From: Nitrospirae bacterium JdFR-86
GTDB taxonomy: Bacteria; Nitrospirota; Thermodesulfovibrionia; Thermodesulfovibrionales; JdFR-86
Assembly (NCBI GenBank): GCA_002011815.1
Contig: MTOV01000002.1
Span: forward strand, 275,238 to 337,137
Reading direction: 5' to 3'
Length of the DNA stretch: 61,900 nt
Shown here: positions 46,693-57,385 of the stretch, one piece after another
Layout of the letters: each line of letters opens with the position of its first letter
How positions within the stretch are numbered: the first letter of the stretch is position 1
Notes under the pieces: model-generated
Told to the model about the DNA's origin: nothing
The model's input: only the letters and a program-made list of their open reading frames with translations
Databases searched by the model: none
Translations under genes and position numbers: made by a program

Positions 46693-46722
46693 TTGTCAAC
46701 GCTCTACTGGCACGGATATAAT
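46693..46722 (+). promoter_or_regulatory. Sigma-70-type promoter upstream of leuS
   Basis: TTGTCA-N18-TATAAT. Confidence 0.6.
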
Positions 46723-46751
46723 AAGTGTCAGTTTTACTGATTGGAGGTCTT

Positions 46752-49262
46752 TTGGAGAAAAAATACAATCCTGAGAAAGTCGAACTCAAGTGGCAGAAAT
46801 ACTGGGCTGAGAACAACCTGCACAAGACCGGTTCAGAGCCTGACAAAAAGAAATTCTACTGCCTTGAAATGTTTCCCTACCCGTCGGGCAAAATCCACAT
46901 GGGGCACGTCCGGAACTATGCAATCGGCGATGTCATCGCCAGGTACAAAAAAATGAGAGGCTTTAATGTGCTTCATCCGATGGGCTGGGACGCCTTCGGA
47001 CTGCCTGCTGAAAACGCAGCAATAAATCAGGGCGTGCATCCTGCAAAGTGGACTTACGACAACATTGATTACATGAAAAACCAGCTCAACCGCATGGGCT
47101 TAAGCTACGACTGGGAAAGGGAAGTCCTTACGTGCAGCCCTGAATACTACAAGTGGAATCAGTGGTTTTTCCTCAAGATGTATGAGAAAGGACTTGCCTA
47201 CAGAAAATCCTCATTCGTTAACTGGTGTCCTTCCTGCGCCACTGTGCTTGCTAATGAACAGGTCATAGACTCAAAGTGCTGGAGGTGCGACAGCATTGTC
47301 GTACAGAAAGAACTCGAACAGTGGTTTCTTAAGATTACCCATTATGCAGAGGAACTCCTTCAGGCGTGCGATTCCCTTAAAGGCTGGCCTGAAAGCGTAG
47401 TGCTTATGCAGAAAAACTGGATTGGAAAAAGCGAAGGTCTGGAAACAGACTTTGCAATAGATGGAATGGATGAAAAAATCCGCATATTCACCACAAGGGC
47501 AGACACCCTCTTTGGTGCAACATTCGTATGCCTTGCACCAGGACATGAGCTTTCTGAAAAACTCGTCACTGACAAGGAAGCACTTGAAAAGGTCAAGGAA
47601 CACTACGGAAAGATGGAGCAGAAAGTAGGACTCTTTACAGGGCATTATGCAATAAACCCTGTCAACGGCGAGAAGATTCCCATCTATGTTGCCAACTTCG
47701 TGCTTATGGAATACGGCACTGGTGCCATAATGTCAGTGCCTGCGCACGACCAGAGAGACTTTGATTTTGCAAAACAATACGGACTGCCTATAAAAACAGT
47801 GGTAGTGCCGGAAGGAAAAGAAAAAATCAGCCTTGATGAAGCTTATGAAGAAGACGGAGTGCTCGTGGATTCAGGAGAATTCACCGGCTTGAAAAGCGCT
47901 GAAGCACGGGTTGCAATCGCAAAATCACTCGAAGAAAAAGGGCTTGGCAAAAGAGTCGTAAACTACAGGCTCAGGGACTGGGGTATCTCAAGACAGCGGT
48001 ACTGGGGAACCCCCATACCCATAATCTACTGCGACAAATGCGGCACCGTGCCTGTGCCAGAGGCAGACCTGCCTGTAATACTTCCGGAAAACGTAAAGTT
48101 CAAAGGCACAGGCGGCTCTCCGCTTAAAGAACTTGAAGATTTCATAAACGTCAACTGTCCCAAATGCGGAGGCAGAGCAAAAAGAGAAACAGACACAATG
48201 GACACGTTTGTGGACTCTTCGTGGTATTTCTTCCGCTACTGCATGCCCAAGGATGACATTGACCTGACCTCAAGACCTCCTGAATTTGACTACTGGATGC
48301 CTGTTGACCAGTATATCGGCGGAGTGGAACACGCTGTCTTGCATCTGCTTTACTCAAGATTCTTTACACGGGTTATGAGAGACCTCGGACTTACAGACTT
48401 AAGCGAGCCTTTCGAGAATCTTCTTACACAGGGCATGGTCTGCAAAGAGACGCTTAAATGTCCTGAGCACGGCTGGCTTCTGCCAGAAGAGGTAAAAGAC
48501 GGAAAATGCATAAAATGCGGCAGTGCGGTGGAATCCGGCAGAGTGGAAAAAATGTCAAAATCGAAAAAGAACGTTGTAGACCCTGACCACCTGATAAACA
48601 AATACGGTGCAGACACTGCCCGCTTGTTCTCGCTTTTTGCCGCACCGCCTGAAAAAGACCTCGAATGGTCTGACAAAGGAGTAGAAGGCACTTACAGGTT
48701 TCTGCACAGGGTATGGAACATCGTCTATCAGAACCTTGAAAAACTAAAGGAAGCAAAAGGCACAGAGCCTGACATGAACGCCCTTCTCAGAAAAACACAC
48801 CAGACCATTAAACGTGTCACCAATGACATAGAAAGAGAATATCATTTCAACACAGCCATCGCTGCCATGATGGAACTCGTAAATGAGATAAGCTCTTTTA
48901 AGCCGAAATCCGACAAGGACTGGGGGACGTTCAGGTTTGCCGTAGAGACCGTGCTCCTTCTGCTTTCACCGTTTTCACCTCACATAGCAGAGGAACTTTG
49001 GGAGACTCTTGGAAACAGTCCGAGCATCTTCAACAAACCCTGGCCCTCATGGGATGAGGAAATAGCAAAAGAAGAAGAGATAGAACTCGTTATACAGGTA
49101 AACGGAAAGGTCAGGGCAAAACTGATGATACCTGCAGGACTGCCTGAAGAAGAGATAAAACAGAAAGCACTCAATGAGCCAAAGATAAAGGCTCTGACCG
49201 ATGAAAAACCAATCAAGAAAATCTTCGTAATCAGGGGAAGACTTCTTAACATCGTAATTTAA
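46752..49262 (+). CDS. leuS: Leucyl-tRNA synthetase
   Basis: [26 protein letters not shown]..., HIGH-like '[15 protein letters not shown]', '[12 protein letters not shown]'. TTG start at 46752 preceded by TTGGAGGT; the ORF-track Met at 46725 has no such context. Confidence 0.96.
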   Translation: MEKKYNPEKVELKWQKYWAENNLHKTGSEPDKKKFYCLEMFPYPSGKIHMGHVRNYAIGDVIARYKKMRGFNVLHPMGWDAFGLPAENAAINQGVHPAKWTYDNIDYMKNQLNRMGLSYDWEREVLTCSPEYYKWNQWFFLKMYEKGLAYRKSSFVNWCPSCATVLANEQVIDSKCWRCDSIVVQKELEQWFLKITHYAEELLQACDSLKGWPESVVLMQKNWIGKSEGLETDFAIDGMDEKIRIFTTRADTLFGATFVCLAPGHELSEKLVTDKEALEKVKEHYGKMEQKVGLFTGHYAINPVNGEKIPIYVANFVLMEYGTGAIMSVPAHDQRDFDFAKQYGLPIKTVVVPEGKEKISLDEAYEEDGVLVDSGEFTGLKSAEARVAIAKSLEEKGLGKRVVNYRLRDWGISRQRYWGTPIPIIYCDKCGTVPVPEADLPVILPENVKFKGTGGSPLKELEDFINVNCPKCGGRAKRETDTMDTFVDSSWYFFRYCMPKDDIDLTSRPPEFDYWMPVDQYIGGVEHAVLHLLYSRFFTRVMRDLGLTDLSEPFENLLTQGMVCKETLKCPEHGWLLPEEVKDGKCIKCGSAVESGRVEKMSKSKKNVVDPDHLINKYGADTARLFSLFAAPPEKDLEWSDKGVEGTYRFLHRVWNIVYQNLEKLKEAKGTEPDMNALLRKTHQTIKRVTNDIEREYHFNTAIAAMMELVNEISSFKPKSDKDWGTFRFAVETVLLLLSPFSPHIAEELWETLGNSPSIFNKPWPSWDEEIAKEEEIELVIQVNGKVRAKLMIPAGLPEEEIKQKALNEPKIKALTDEKPIKKIFVIRGRLLNIVI

Positions 49263-49284
49263 CCAAACAGAAAGAGTATTTTCA

Positions 49285-49782
49285 GTGAAAACACTTAAAT
49301 CATTATTCAGTATTTTTTATCCGTTATTCCTTGCGTGCTCTCTATTGTTCTTCGCAGGCTGCGGCTATGTAATTCAGAAAGCGCCCTCTGTTGATTCCGT
49401 AAGGCTCGGCAGGATAGAAAACAGGACATTCGAGCCGAAACTTGAGGACAGGCTTTACGAAGCCCTTGCACGTGCGCTTATGAAAAACGGCATCCGCATA
49501 GACGAAAAATCAGCCCACACGATTAAGGGCGTTATAGATGAATTCAAGCTCAGAAGCCGCACGGAAAAAGAAGGCATAACCGTGCAGTATGAAATAATTA
49601 TAAAAGGAAAGTTCTTCCTTGAAGGCCCGGAAGGACAAAGAGAACTAAGAAACAGAGGCTTGTTCATCGTATCCTTTACAAGCGAGGACACACTGAACAG
49701 AGTAAGAGCGCTTAAGGAAGAAGCCACTGTAAGGGCGCTTTCGGACATGGCTGAAGAGATAGCAGCCTCGATACTTTATTAG
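49285..49782 (+). CDS. lptE: LptE-like LPS assembly lipoprotein
   Basis: 165 aa; lipobox 'LLFFAGCGYVIQKAPSVDSVRLGRIENRTFEPKLEDRLYEALARALMKNG'; between leuS and holA. Confidence 0.87.
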   Translation: MKTLKSLFSIFYPLFLACSLLFFAGCGYVIQKAPSVDSVRLGRIENRTFEPKLEDRLYEALARALMKNGIRIDEKSAHTIKGVIDEFKLRSRTEKEGITVQYEIIIKGKFFLEGPEGQRELRNRGLFIVSFTSEDTLNRVRALKEEATVRALSDMAEEIAASILY

Positions 49783-49784
49783 AG

Positions 49785-50651
49785 ATGAGCATAAAGGGAT
49801 TTTTTGAAGAACTGAAAAAAGGGCTTAAAGCTCCGGCGTATCTTCTTTATTCAGGGGAAAAGTTCCTGCTCAAAGAAGCCTTGTTTTCCATAAAAAACAC
49901 CATACCTGAGACTGAAAGAGATTTCTTATTCAATGTATTCGACACAGAGGATGCAGTCCCCGTAGAGCAGATAGTGGATATTCTCTACACCGTGCCTTTT
50001 ATCGGCGGAAGAAAGATAGTTGTAGTGGAGAACTCACAGAAGTTTTCCGACTCTGATATCAAGAAGCTGGCACGGTATATTTCAGAACCTTCGCCAGACT
50101 CTGTCCTTGTGCTTCTTAACAGCAGTAATGTTAAGAAGTCCCACAGGGAAGCGCTGAAAGGCGCAAAGCTCATTCCTCTTGAGATAAGGGAAAAGGAACT
50201 TCCGTTCTGGATAAAAGAGAAGGCATCCCGCAAGGGACTCATACTTACAGCCGACGCAGTAGAGTATCTTATCGGCACAGTAGGACCTGATGCAGGAGTC
50301 TTGTCCTCTGAGGTAGAAAAGCTCACACTGGCAGGCAAAAAAACCCTTGATGCAGATGACATAAGAGAGATAGTCAAAGGTAGTGGCGGCGGTTATGATG
50401 TCTTTGACCTTATAGACGCCCTGAAGCGCAAAAACGCCGAGATGGTCTTCAGGATATACAAAACGCTTTCTGAAACACAGGAACCTTCCCTTCTCCTCGG
50501 CGCACTTAACTGGCACTACGGAAGGCTTCCGGAGTCGTGGAAAGAGAAAACAAAGGTGTTTGCACTTCTAAACGAAGCAGATATTATGATAAAAAGCTCT
50601 GGCGGGGCGTTTCCGCTGGAGTATCTACTCGTCAGGCTGCTTCAGCTTTAA
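49785..50651 (+). CDS. holA: DNA polymerase III delta subunit
   Basis: 288 aa; 'PAYLLYSGEKFLLKEALFSIKNTI', 'YDVFDLIDALKRKNAEMVFRIYKTLSETQEPSLLLGALNWHYGRL'. Confidence 0.93.
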   Translation: MSIKGFFEELKKGLKAPAYLLYSGEKFLLKEALFSIKNTIPETERDFLFNVFDTEDAVPVEQIVDILYTVPFIGGRKIVVVENSQKFSDSDIKKLARYISEPSPDSVLVLLNSSNVKKSHREALKGAKLIPLEIREKELPFWIKEKASRKGLILTADAVEYLIGTVGPDAGVLSSEVEKLTLAGKKTLDADDIREIVKGSGGGYDVFDLIDALKRKNAEMVFRIYKTLSETQEPSLLLGALNWHYGRLPESWKEKTKVFALLNEADIMIKSSGGAFPLEYLLVRLLQL

Positions 50652-50928
50652 GCACAGTATTTGCCAGTTTGGAAAGCCTCGATATCTTTCTTGAAGCAGT
50701 GTTTTTGTGCAAAACGCCTTTTGAGGCTGCTGAACTGATAGCTTTGATTGCCTCTCTCAGGGTCTTTTCCACTTGCTCTTTGTCTTTTGAGCTTACTGCT
50801 TCCCTGACCCTCTTCGTAAGGGTTTTTATCCTCGTGCGGACGGCTTTATTTCTAAGCCTCCGCTTCTCAGCCTGCCTAACCCTTTTTAAGACCGAAAGCT
50901 TTTTCTTTGGTGCTGCCTTTGCTGGCAA
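50632..50928 (-). CDS. rpsT: 30S ribosomal protein S20
   Basis: 98 aa; 'KKKLSVLKRVRQAEKRRLRNKAVRTRIKTLTKRVREAV...GVLHKNTASRKISRLSKL'. Confidence 0.96.
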   Translation of the reverse strand: MPAKAAPKKKLSVLKRVRQAEKRRLRNKAVRTRIKTLTKRVREAVSSKDKEQVEKTLREAIKAISSAASKGVLHKNTASRKISRLSKLANTVLKAEAA

Positions 50929-51005
50929 AATCTCCTCCTTTTCTGAATCTAAAGCAATATATTAAATACCATAATCAGAAATATAAAATCAAGAGACATA
51001 CCGGA

Positions 51006-52001
51006 TTAATCAAGCTCTAAAAATCTAACAAGCTTTTCTGAGACCAAAGGCAAAACCTTCTTCACGGCGTTGTAAACAGCCTCGTTATAAGACACATGCC
51101 CTGCCCTCTTGTTCGCATAGACCTTTCCCACGATTAACCCTGTTTTTGAATCTGTAACAGTCAGAGAGACCGCTGCACGTGCGAACTGCCATCCCGGTTT
51201 GTCCACATCTATCGGTCTCACATCCACTGTGCCTGCAATCAGAACCTCTGCCTCATCCTTCCTGTCAGTGAGGACAAACCCGCGTTTAAGCAGTGTTTCG
51301 GTTATGCTGTTCTTTATTGTCTTACCCTCTTCACCGGTTATGTCCACGAACACCGGCATGGCTGACTTTAGTTTTGAAACCTCACGAAAAACAGCCTGTA
51401 TGTCGTAATCCACAGGGACTTCCTCATCAAAACCAACGACTCTTAGCCGGCTGACAGTCACCTCCCTTTGCATCCACAACCCGAGTATTTTATTCAGGGA
51501 CTTAAATTTCATAAAACTGCTTTCAGCCAAATCAACCGAGTTGAAACGCTCTTTGATAATACTGTCCAGATTTTCTACCTCTCTTAGCCAGTCCTTTCTT
51601 GCCTTCTTCTTCTCAAGCACTGCCAGTGCATAATAGAGTGCTTTATCCTCGCTAAACATTGTCTTTGGAATCTGTATTCCTCTGGGCTGTTCTGAGGACA
51701 GTGCCCTGATATAGGATTCAATACCCTGCCCTGAAACCTCAACACCTGATGTATCTATAACAGACTTCACCCTGTCATAAGCATTGTTAAAGACCCGGGA
51801 CTCAAACTTGCCTGACAATTCCCTTATAGCCTGATTGCGAGCTTCGATTTCCGACTGTCCGCTTCCCACGGCAGTAACGTAACGGGATTCCCGGTATTTC
51901 CAGCCGGGCTTAAGAACATCCTTTGCGCACCCTGCAGTTATTATTACTGCAACCAGAACCAGATAACCCAACCTAAACATACATCTCACCTCCTTCCTCA
52001 A
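51006..52001 (-). CDS. LPP20-family lipoprotein
   Basis: 331 aa; lipobox 'AVIITAGCAKD'; 'SRYVTAVGSGQSEIEARNQAIRELSGKFESRVFNN'. Confidence 0.75.
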   Translation of the reverse strand: MRKEVRCMFRLGYLVLVAVIITAGCAKDVLKPGWKYRESRYVTAVGSGQSEIEARNQAIRELSGKFESRVFNNAYDRVKSVIDTSGVEVSGQGIESYIRALSSEQPRGIQIPKTMFSEDKALYYALAVLEKKKARKDWLREVENLDSIIKERFNSVDLAESSFMKFKSLNKILGLWMQREVTVSRLRVVGFDEEVPVDYDIQAVFREVSKLKSAMPVFVDITGEEGKTIKNSITETLLKRGFVLTDRKDEAEVLIAGTVDVRPIDVDKPGWQFARAAVSLTVTDSKTGLIVGKVYANKRAGHVSYNEAVYNAVKKVLPLVSEKLVRFLELD

Positions 52002-53290
52002 TACATCGTTTCGAACAGCAGGAACTTTGTCTCACCCGCCTTTACCTCGACAGTCTCCACAGGTCTTTTTACTCCTCCGCACAGCCTTACATAAGTATTA
52101 TATCGCCCCTCAGGCAAAAACACACGTGTAAGATATATTTCTCCTGGCAGAGTCCTCCACGACCTTGTATCCGCTCTTTCAAGCGCAATATTTGCGATAT
52201 TAAAAATCAGCTTTGCTAAATCCCTCTGTGCCTTGCTCTTTATGCCTTTTGTAGCGGCATCCACCACAGCTTGTTTGGCTACTGCCCTTGCTATGGTCTT
52301 TGCAACAACCCTCCCCTTGCGGTCATCCAGATTTTTAACTGCGATGCTGTTAATATCCTCTACAAGTTCGGTCTCTGCCTCGATATTCACGGATTCGGAC
52401 TCAACGACCAGCTTACTGTCTCTGCAAGAAGGAGGGGTTACCACAAATCTCGGAAAGGCAAGCGTGACCGGACCGTGCTTGGTCGGAACAAAGATTTTAT
52501 CCTCTTCCTTAACTGGAGCCTCGCCATTGAAATGAATAAGGACTATCTTGCCGAGTTTTTCGGCTTTCTTCTGGCTGAGCCACTGGATACTGTCAATGTC
52601 AAGCTCATGCTTAAGTTCATCGAGCCTTCCGACAGCCTCCCCCACCCTTAACAGATCGTCAACGAGCAAAGAGGGTACAGGTGTCCCATAGTTTTTTTGA
52701 TAATCCTTAAACACGTTAAATGCCTTGTAATAGTCAATGTAAGCGTCCTGCAGGTTGTGCACTGCCTCGTACACCATACCGCTCAGGTATCTGCCGAAGG
52801 CATCCTCCTTGTAAACGTTTTTCCGTTCATACTTGTCATTGAACATATTCAGGTTTGCATCGAGTCTCCGGCACTCGACAAGGGCTTCCTCGTAATCACC
52901 GAGCATCAGGTAGTTGATTGCGGAAAACAGGTTGATAAGCGCCTTTTCAAAGTCCTCTCCGGCATAAGGTCTGGTGTAGTCATTAATGATAAAAGCAGCC
53001 GTCTCTCTTGTAATGCTTTTTGTCCACAACTCTTCTGCCAGTTGTTCTGCTTGATGGAAATACTCGTTGCTTTTCTGGTAGTTTCCACACAGCATGTTTA
53101 TCTGTGCGGCATCAAGAAGAAACAGCAGCTTTCTGTTTGAACCGTAGGATTTTTCTTTCTCCTCGATGTATCTGGTGGCAAGAGGGCAGTTGCCAGCTGC
53201 CATATAGTCTTCAAGGGCATTATAGTTAAGCCCTCTGGCACAGCTGCTTCCCAGAAAAAGCACAAAAAGGACTGCAAGGATTCTCCTCAT
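51998..53290 (-). CDS. COG3014-like exported lipoprotein
   Basis: 430 aa; lipobox 'LFLGSSCARGL'; N-terminal helical repeats, 'VVAKTIARAVAKQAVVDAATKG', C-terminal beta region 'RSWRTLPGEIYLTRVFLPEGRYNTYVR'. Confidence 0.78.
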   Translation of the reverse strand: MRRILAVLFVLFLGSSCARGLNYNALEDYMAAGNCPLATRYIEEKEKSYGSNRKLLFLLDAAQINMLCGNYQKSNEYFHQAEQLAEELWTKSITRETAAFIINDYTRPYAGEDFEKALINLFSAINYLMLGDYEEALVECRRLDANLNMFNDKYERKNVYKEDAFGRYLSGMVYEAVHNLQDAYIDYYKAFNVFKDYQKNYGTPVPSLLVDDLLRVGEAVGRLDELKHELDIDSIQWLSQKKAEKLGKIVLIHFNGEAPVKEEDKIFVPTKHGPVTLAFPRFVVTPPSCRDSKLVVESESVNIEAETELVEDINSIAVKNLDDRKGRVVAKTIARAVAKQAVVDAATKGIKSKAQRDLAKLIFNIANIALERADTRSWRTLPGEIYLTRVFLPEGRYNTYVRLCGGVKRPVETVEVKAGETKFLLFETMY

Positions 53291-53321
53291 CGGACTGCAA
53301 CAGCAGGATACCAGCCGTGCC

Positions 53322-53921
53322 TTAAAATCCCAGACGGCGGCGCTTTACATACTTCTTTATCTTCTTTTCGCCTATCCACACTTTCTTGTTCGTCTTAAGG
53401 TCTATGAGTTCGAGATTCACCTGATAGAATATGACCGCCTTGCCGCTGATTTTGTCCATAATGGAATTGATGGAACCTTTAAGCATATAGTCAGCGCCTA
53501 TTTCTTCGCCCATGGGTTTTGCCGTCTCTTCTGCCGCGTGTATTGCCTGGTCCCTCCGCTCCTCTCTCACCTCTTCCCTTTCTCCCCTGCTTGCCACAAA
53601 CTCGACTTCGCCGGAGTTGATAAGCGCCCTTTCAAGGTCTTTGACAAACGTCTGGACATTGATATGCTCATGGCTGCGGTTTTCGACCGTTCCCACGATG
53701 ACCACCGGCGGCTTTCCGCCATGCGCAATCTTGAACCTCTCAAGCCACGGACGGTTAAGTGCATCACGAATCATCTCCTCTGATACAAGACGGGAGTCTG
53801 TATCATTCCATCTGCCGCTGAGGTCTATGACCTCCTCCACTTCCACTCTTTTTACGCCGGCGCATCCAGATACAACCAGCATAAGACATATCAATAAGGC
53901 TAAAACGATATATTTCCTCAT
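53322..53921 (-). CDS. lpoB: Penicillin-binding protein activator LpoB-like lipoprotein
   Basis: 199 aa; lipobox 'LMLVVSGCAG'; 'DLSGRWNDTDSRLVSEEMIRDAL...PVVIVGTVENRSHEHINVQTFVKDLERALINSGEVEFVAS'. Confidence 0.92.
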   Translation of the reverse strand: MRKYIVLALLICLMLVVSGCAGVKRVEVEEVIDLSGRWNDTDSRLVSEEMIRDALNRPWLERFKIAHGGKPPVVIVGTVENRSHEHINVQTFVKDLERALINSGEVEFVASRGEREEVREERRDQAIHAAEETAKPMGEEIGADYMLKGSINSIMDKISGKAVIFYQVNLELIDLKTNKKVWIGEKKIKKYVKRRRLGF

Positions 53922-54075
53922 TGCCGATTACCTCCTGCTGCTGTTTTATAAACGGACATCTTAAACAGTCCTGCCTCTAAATAATTTAGCAGATTCTTTA
54001 CAGGGTTTCATCAAGTGCCCTTTATTTTACTTGCGATTATGTGCCCTGTCCCTATATAATTACTTGTTTCTCTTT

Positions 54076-55002
54076 ATGAAAACAAAGACATCCATAATAG
54101 GCGCAGGCAATGTAGGAGCGTCTCTGGCTCAGCTTATAGCGTACTCAGGGCTCTCTGATGTGGTGCTGTTTGACATCGTAAAGGGCATCCCCCAGGGAAA
54201 GGCTCTGGACATCTCAGAGGCATGTCCCCTGTGGAACTCGTCTGTTTCTGTAAAAGGCACTAACAACTATGAAGACACCGCAGGCTCTGACATCGTCGTC
54301 ATAACCGCCGGTCTTCCGAGAAAACCCGGAATGTCCAGAGACGACCTGCTACAGGCAAACGCAGAGATAGTAAGAAAAGCCACAGAAGAAGCATGCAGGG
54401 TCTCGCCTGAGTCCATTCTTATAATAGTAACGAACCCCATGGATGTAATGACATACCTTGCATGGAAGGTCTCAGGTTTTCCTCCTGAAAGAGTAATGGG
54501 AATGGGAGGAGTGCTGGATTCTGCAAGGTTCAGGACATTCGTGGCATGGGAATTTGGAGTCTCGGTTGAGGATGTCGAAGCCCTTGTGCTTGGCGGTCAC
54601 GGAGACCAGATGGTGCCCATGCCGAGATTTACAACAGTAAAAGGGGTTCCGATAACCGAACTCCTGACAGGAGAAAAAATAGACAGCCTCATACAGAGAA
54701 CGAAAAACGGGGGGGCTGAGATAGTATCCTATCTTAAGACAGGAAGCGCTTATTACGCACCGGCAGCCTCGGTATTCGAAATGCTTAAGTCAATAATCTT
54801 GGATGAAAAAAGAATGCTTCCGTGTGCCGCATATCTCAGCGGACAGTACGGGATAAACGACATCTATGCAGGAGTGCCTGTAGTTCTTGGCAGAAAAGGC
54901 GTTGAGAAAATTGTAGAACTCAAGCTCGAAGACAGCGAAAAGAAAAAACTTGAAGAATCTGCTTCTGCTGTAAGAAATCTTGTAGAAAAACTCGGTTTAT
55001 AA
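54076..55002 (+). CDS. mdh: Malate dehydrogenase
   Basis: '[46 protein letters not shown]', '[25 protein letters not shown]', '[14 protein letters not shown]'. Confidence 0.95.
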   Translation: MKTKTSIIGAGNVGASLAQLIAYSGLSDVVLFDIVKGIPQGKALDISEACPLWNSSVSVKGTNNYEDTAGSDIVVITAGLPRKPGMSRDDLLQANAEIVRKATEEACRVSPESILIIVTNPMDVMTYLAWKVSGFPPERVMGMGGVLDSARFRTFVAWEFGVSVEDVEALVLGGHGDQMVPMPRFTTVKGVPITELLTGEKIDSLIQRTKNGGAEIVSYLKTGSAYYAPAASVFEMLKSIILDEKRMLPCAAYLSGQYGINDIYAGVPVVLGRKGVEKIVELKLEDSEKKKLEESASAVRNLVEKLGL

Positions 55003-55013
55003 TAGGAGGAATC

Positions 55014-55430
55014 ATGCAGAGAACGCTCTCGATAGTAAAGCCTGACGGCGTGCAGAAGAACCTTATCGGAGAGGTAATCAGCAGGTTTGAGAAAAAGGGT
55101 CTGAGGATAAAGGCTCTTAAGATGCTTCATGTGACAAAGGAGCAGGCAAAAAAATTCTATATCGTGCACAAGGAAAAGCCTTTTTACGACGACCTTACGA
55201 ACTTCCTCTCTGAAGGTCCTATTGTGGTAATGGTCATCGAGGGTGAGGACGCAATAGCAAAGGTAAGGGAGACAATGGGTGCAACCAACCCAAAGGAAGC
55301 CGCACCGGGCACTATAAGAGCGGACTTCGCAACCGACATCGAGCGCAACATAGTGCACGGCTCTGACTCCCCGGAGTCAGCGGCATACGAGATACCGTTC
55401 TTTTTCTCAGCCGTAGAGATAATGGACTAA
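55014..55430 (+). CDS. ndk: Nucleoside diphosphate kinase
   Basis: 138 aa; '[37 protein letters not shown]', '[35 protein letters not shown]'. Confidence 0.98.
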   Translation: MQRTLSIVKPDGVQKNLIGEVISRFEKKGLRIKALKMLHVTKEQAKKFYIVHKEKPFYDDLTNFLSEGPIVVMVIEGEDAIAKVRETMGATNPKEAAPGTIRADFATDIERNIVHGSDSPESAAYEIPFFFSAVEIMD

Positions 55431-55445
55431 TTTCTGGAGGGCGTT

Positions 55446-56603
55446 ATGGATTACTTCTTGACAGAAGAACAGGTTATGATAAGAGACCTCGCAAGACAGA
55501 TTGCCGAGGAGAAAATCGTTCCTCAGAGGGAAGAGCTCGACGAAAAGGAAGAATTTCCATGGGACATAATGAAAGTGCTTGCGCAGTCCGACATGTTCGG
55601 GCTGTTCATACCGGAAGAGTACGGAGGGCTCGGCAAAGGCTGTCTTGAGCTTGCCATTGCAGTGGAAGAGCTTTCAAGAGCATGCCTTGGTGTTTCCACC
55701 ACATATGCGGCAAACGCCCTCGGCACATATCCCTTACTGCTTTACGGCTCAGAAGAGCAGAAAAAGAAATACCTGCCTGATATAGCCGCAGGCAAAAAAC
55801 TCGTTGCATTCGGTCTTACAGAAGCCAATGCCGGAAGCGACGCAGCAGGGATACAGACCACTGCCAAACTCGAAGGCAATGAATACGTCCTTAACGGGAC
55901 AAAACAATGGATAACCAACGGCGGAGAGGCAGAGATATACACCATAATCGCAATGACTGACAAGTCAAAAGGCGCAAGGGGTGCATCCGCATTTATCGTG
56001 GAGAAGGGCACTCCAGGGTTTTCCTTCGGAAAGAAAGAAAAGAAGATGGGCATAAGGGCATCCACAACAAGGGAGCTTATATTTGAAAACTGCAGAATCC
56101 CGAAGGAAAACATCATAGGCAGGGAAGGCATGGGCTTTATCGTTGCGATGAAGACACTGGATAACTCAAGGGTAGGCGTTGGTGCTCAGGGTGTTGGTGT
56201 GGCACAGGGTGCGTTTGACGAAGCCGTGAAGTTCGCCCGCCAGAGGGTTCAGTTCGGACACCCGATAATAAGCTTTCAGGCAATACAGCATATGCTTGCG
56301 GACATGGCTACACAGATAGAGGCTGCAAGGGCACTGGTCTATTCCGTTGCAAGATACATTGACAGCGGGGCAAAAGACATCTCAAAAGCCTCTGCCATGG
56401 CAAAGCTCTTTGCCACTGACATGGCAATGAAGGTTACCGTAGACGCAGTCCAGGTAATGGGAGGCTCAGGATACATGAGAGAGTATCCTGTAGAGAAGAT
56501 GATGAGAGATGCAAAAATCCTCCAGATATACGAGGGCACAAACCAGATACAGAGAAACGTCATCGGACAGGCACTCATAAAAGAGGCTGCAAAGAAAAAA
56601 TAA
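55446..56603 (+). CDS. Acyl-CoA dehydrogenase
   Basis: 385 aa; 'FGLTEANAGSDAAGIQTTA', 'QWITNGGEAEIY', 'QVMGGSGYMREYPVEKMMRDAKILQIYEGTNQIQRNVIG'. Confidence 0.96.
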   Translation: MDYFLTEEQVMIRDLARQIAEEKIVPQREELDEKEEFPWDIMKVLAQSDMFGLFIPEEYGGLGKGCLELAIAVEELSRACLGVSTTYAANALGTYPLLLYGSEEQKKKYLPDIAAGKKLVAFGLTEANAGSDAAGIQTTAKLEGNEYVLNGTKQWITNGGEAEIYTIIAMTDKSKGARGASAFIVEKGTPGFSFGKKEKKMGIRASTTRELIFENCRIPKENIIGREGMGFIVAMKTLDNSRVGVGAQGVGVAQGAFDEAVKFARQRVQFGHPIISFQAIQHMLADMATQIEAARALVYSVARYIDSGAKDISKASAMAKLFATDMAMKVTVDAVQVMGGSGYMREYPVEKMMRDAKILQIYEGTNQIQRNVIGQALIKEAAKKK

Positions 56604-57385
56604 TGAACATTGTAGTTTGCATAAAGCAGGTTCCTGACGCTGCAGAGGTAAAAATAAACCCTGAGACAGGCACTCTCATAAGGGAAGGAGTTCCGAGCAT
56701 CATAAACCCTTATGACATGCATGCCATAGAGGCTGCTGTCCAGATAAAAGAAAAAACCAGCGGAAAAGTCACTGCCATAACAATGGGTCCTCCGCAGGCA
56801 GAGACAGCACTAAGGGATGCAATCTCTCTCGGCGTTGACGAAGCCATACTGCTTACAGACAAGGCATTCGCAGGCTCAGACACACTGGCAACCTCCTACA
56901 CGCTGTCAAAGACCATTGAGAAACTCTCACCTGACATAATCATCTGCGGAAAACAGGCAATAGACGGAGACACCGCACAGGTAGGACCTGAAGTGGCAGA
57001 ATTCCTTAACATACCTCATGTGGCTTATGTAAGAAAAATAGAAGACATCGGAGAAAAATCCATAAGGGTTCAGAGGCTCATGGAGGAAGGCTATGATGTG
57101 GTAGAGTCAACCCTTCCTGTTCTGCTTACTGTAGTAAAAGAGCTGAATGAGCCAAGGCTTCCTTCGCTTAAGGGAAAGATGGCAGCAAAAAAAGCAGAGA
57201 TTAAAAAATGGACTGCAGCGGACATCGGTGCGGATGAAAAAGACGTCGGGCTTAAAGGCTCGCCTACACAGGTGAAAAACATATTTGCACCAGAGCCGAA
57301 AAAAGACAGACAGATGCTTGAAGGAACGCCTGAAGAGCAGACAGATGCACTTATAAAGAAATTAATGGAGTTGAAATGCCTATAG
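56603..57385 (+). CDS. etfB: Electron transfer flavoprotein beta subunit
   Basis: 260 aa; 'MNIVVCIKQVPDAAEVKINPETGTLIREGVPSIINPYDMHAIEAAVQIKE', 'IDGDTAQVGPEVAEFLNIP'. Confidence 0.96.
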   Translation: MNIVVCIKQVPDAAEVKINPETGTLIREGVPSIINPYDMHAIEAAVQIKEKTSGKVTAITMGPPQAETALRDAISLGVDEAILLTDKAFAGSDTLATSYTLSKTIEKLSPDIIICGKQAIDGDTAQVGPEVAEFLNIPHVAYVRKIEDIGEKSIRVQRLMEEGYDVVESTLPVLLTVVKELNEPRLPSLKGKMAAKKAEIKKWTAADIGADEKDVGLKGSPTQVKNIFAPEPKKDRQMLEGTPEEQTDALIKKLMELKCL

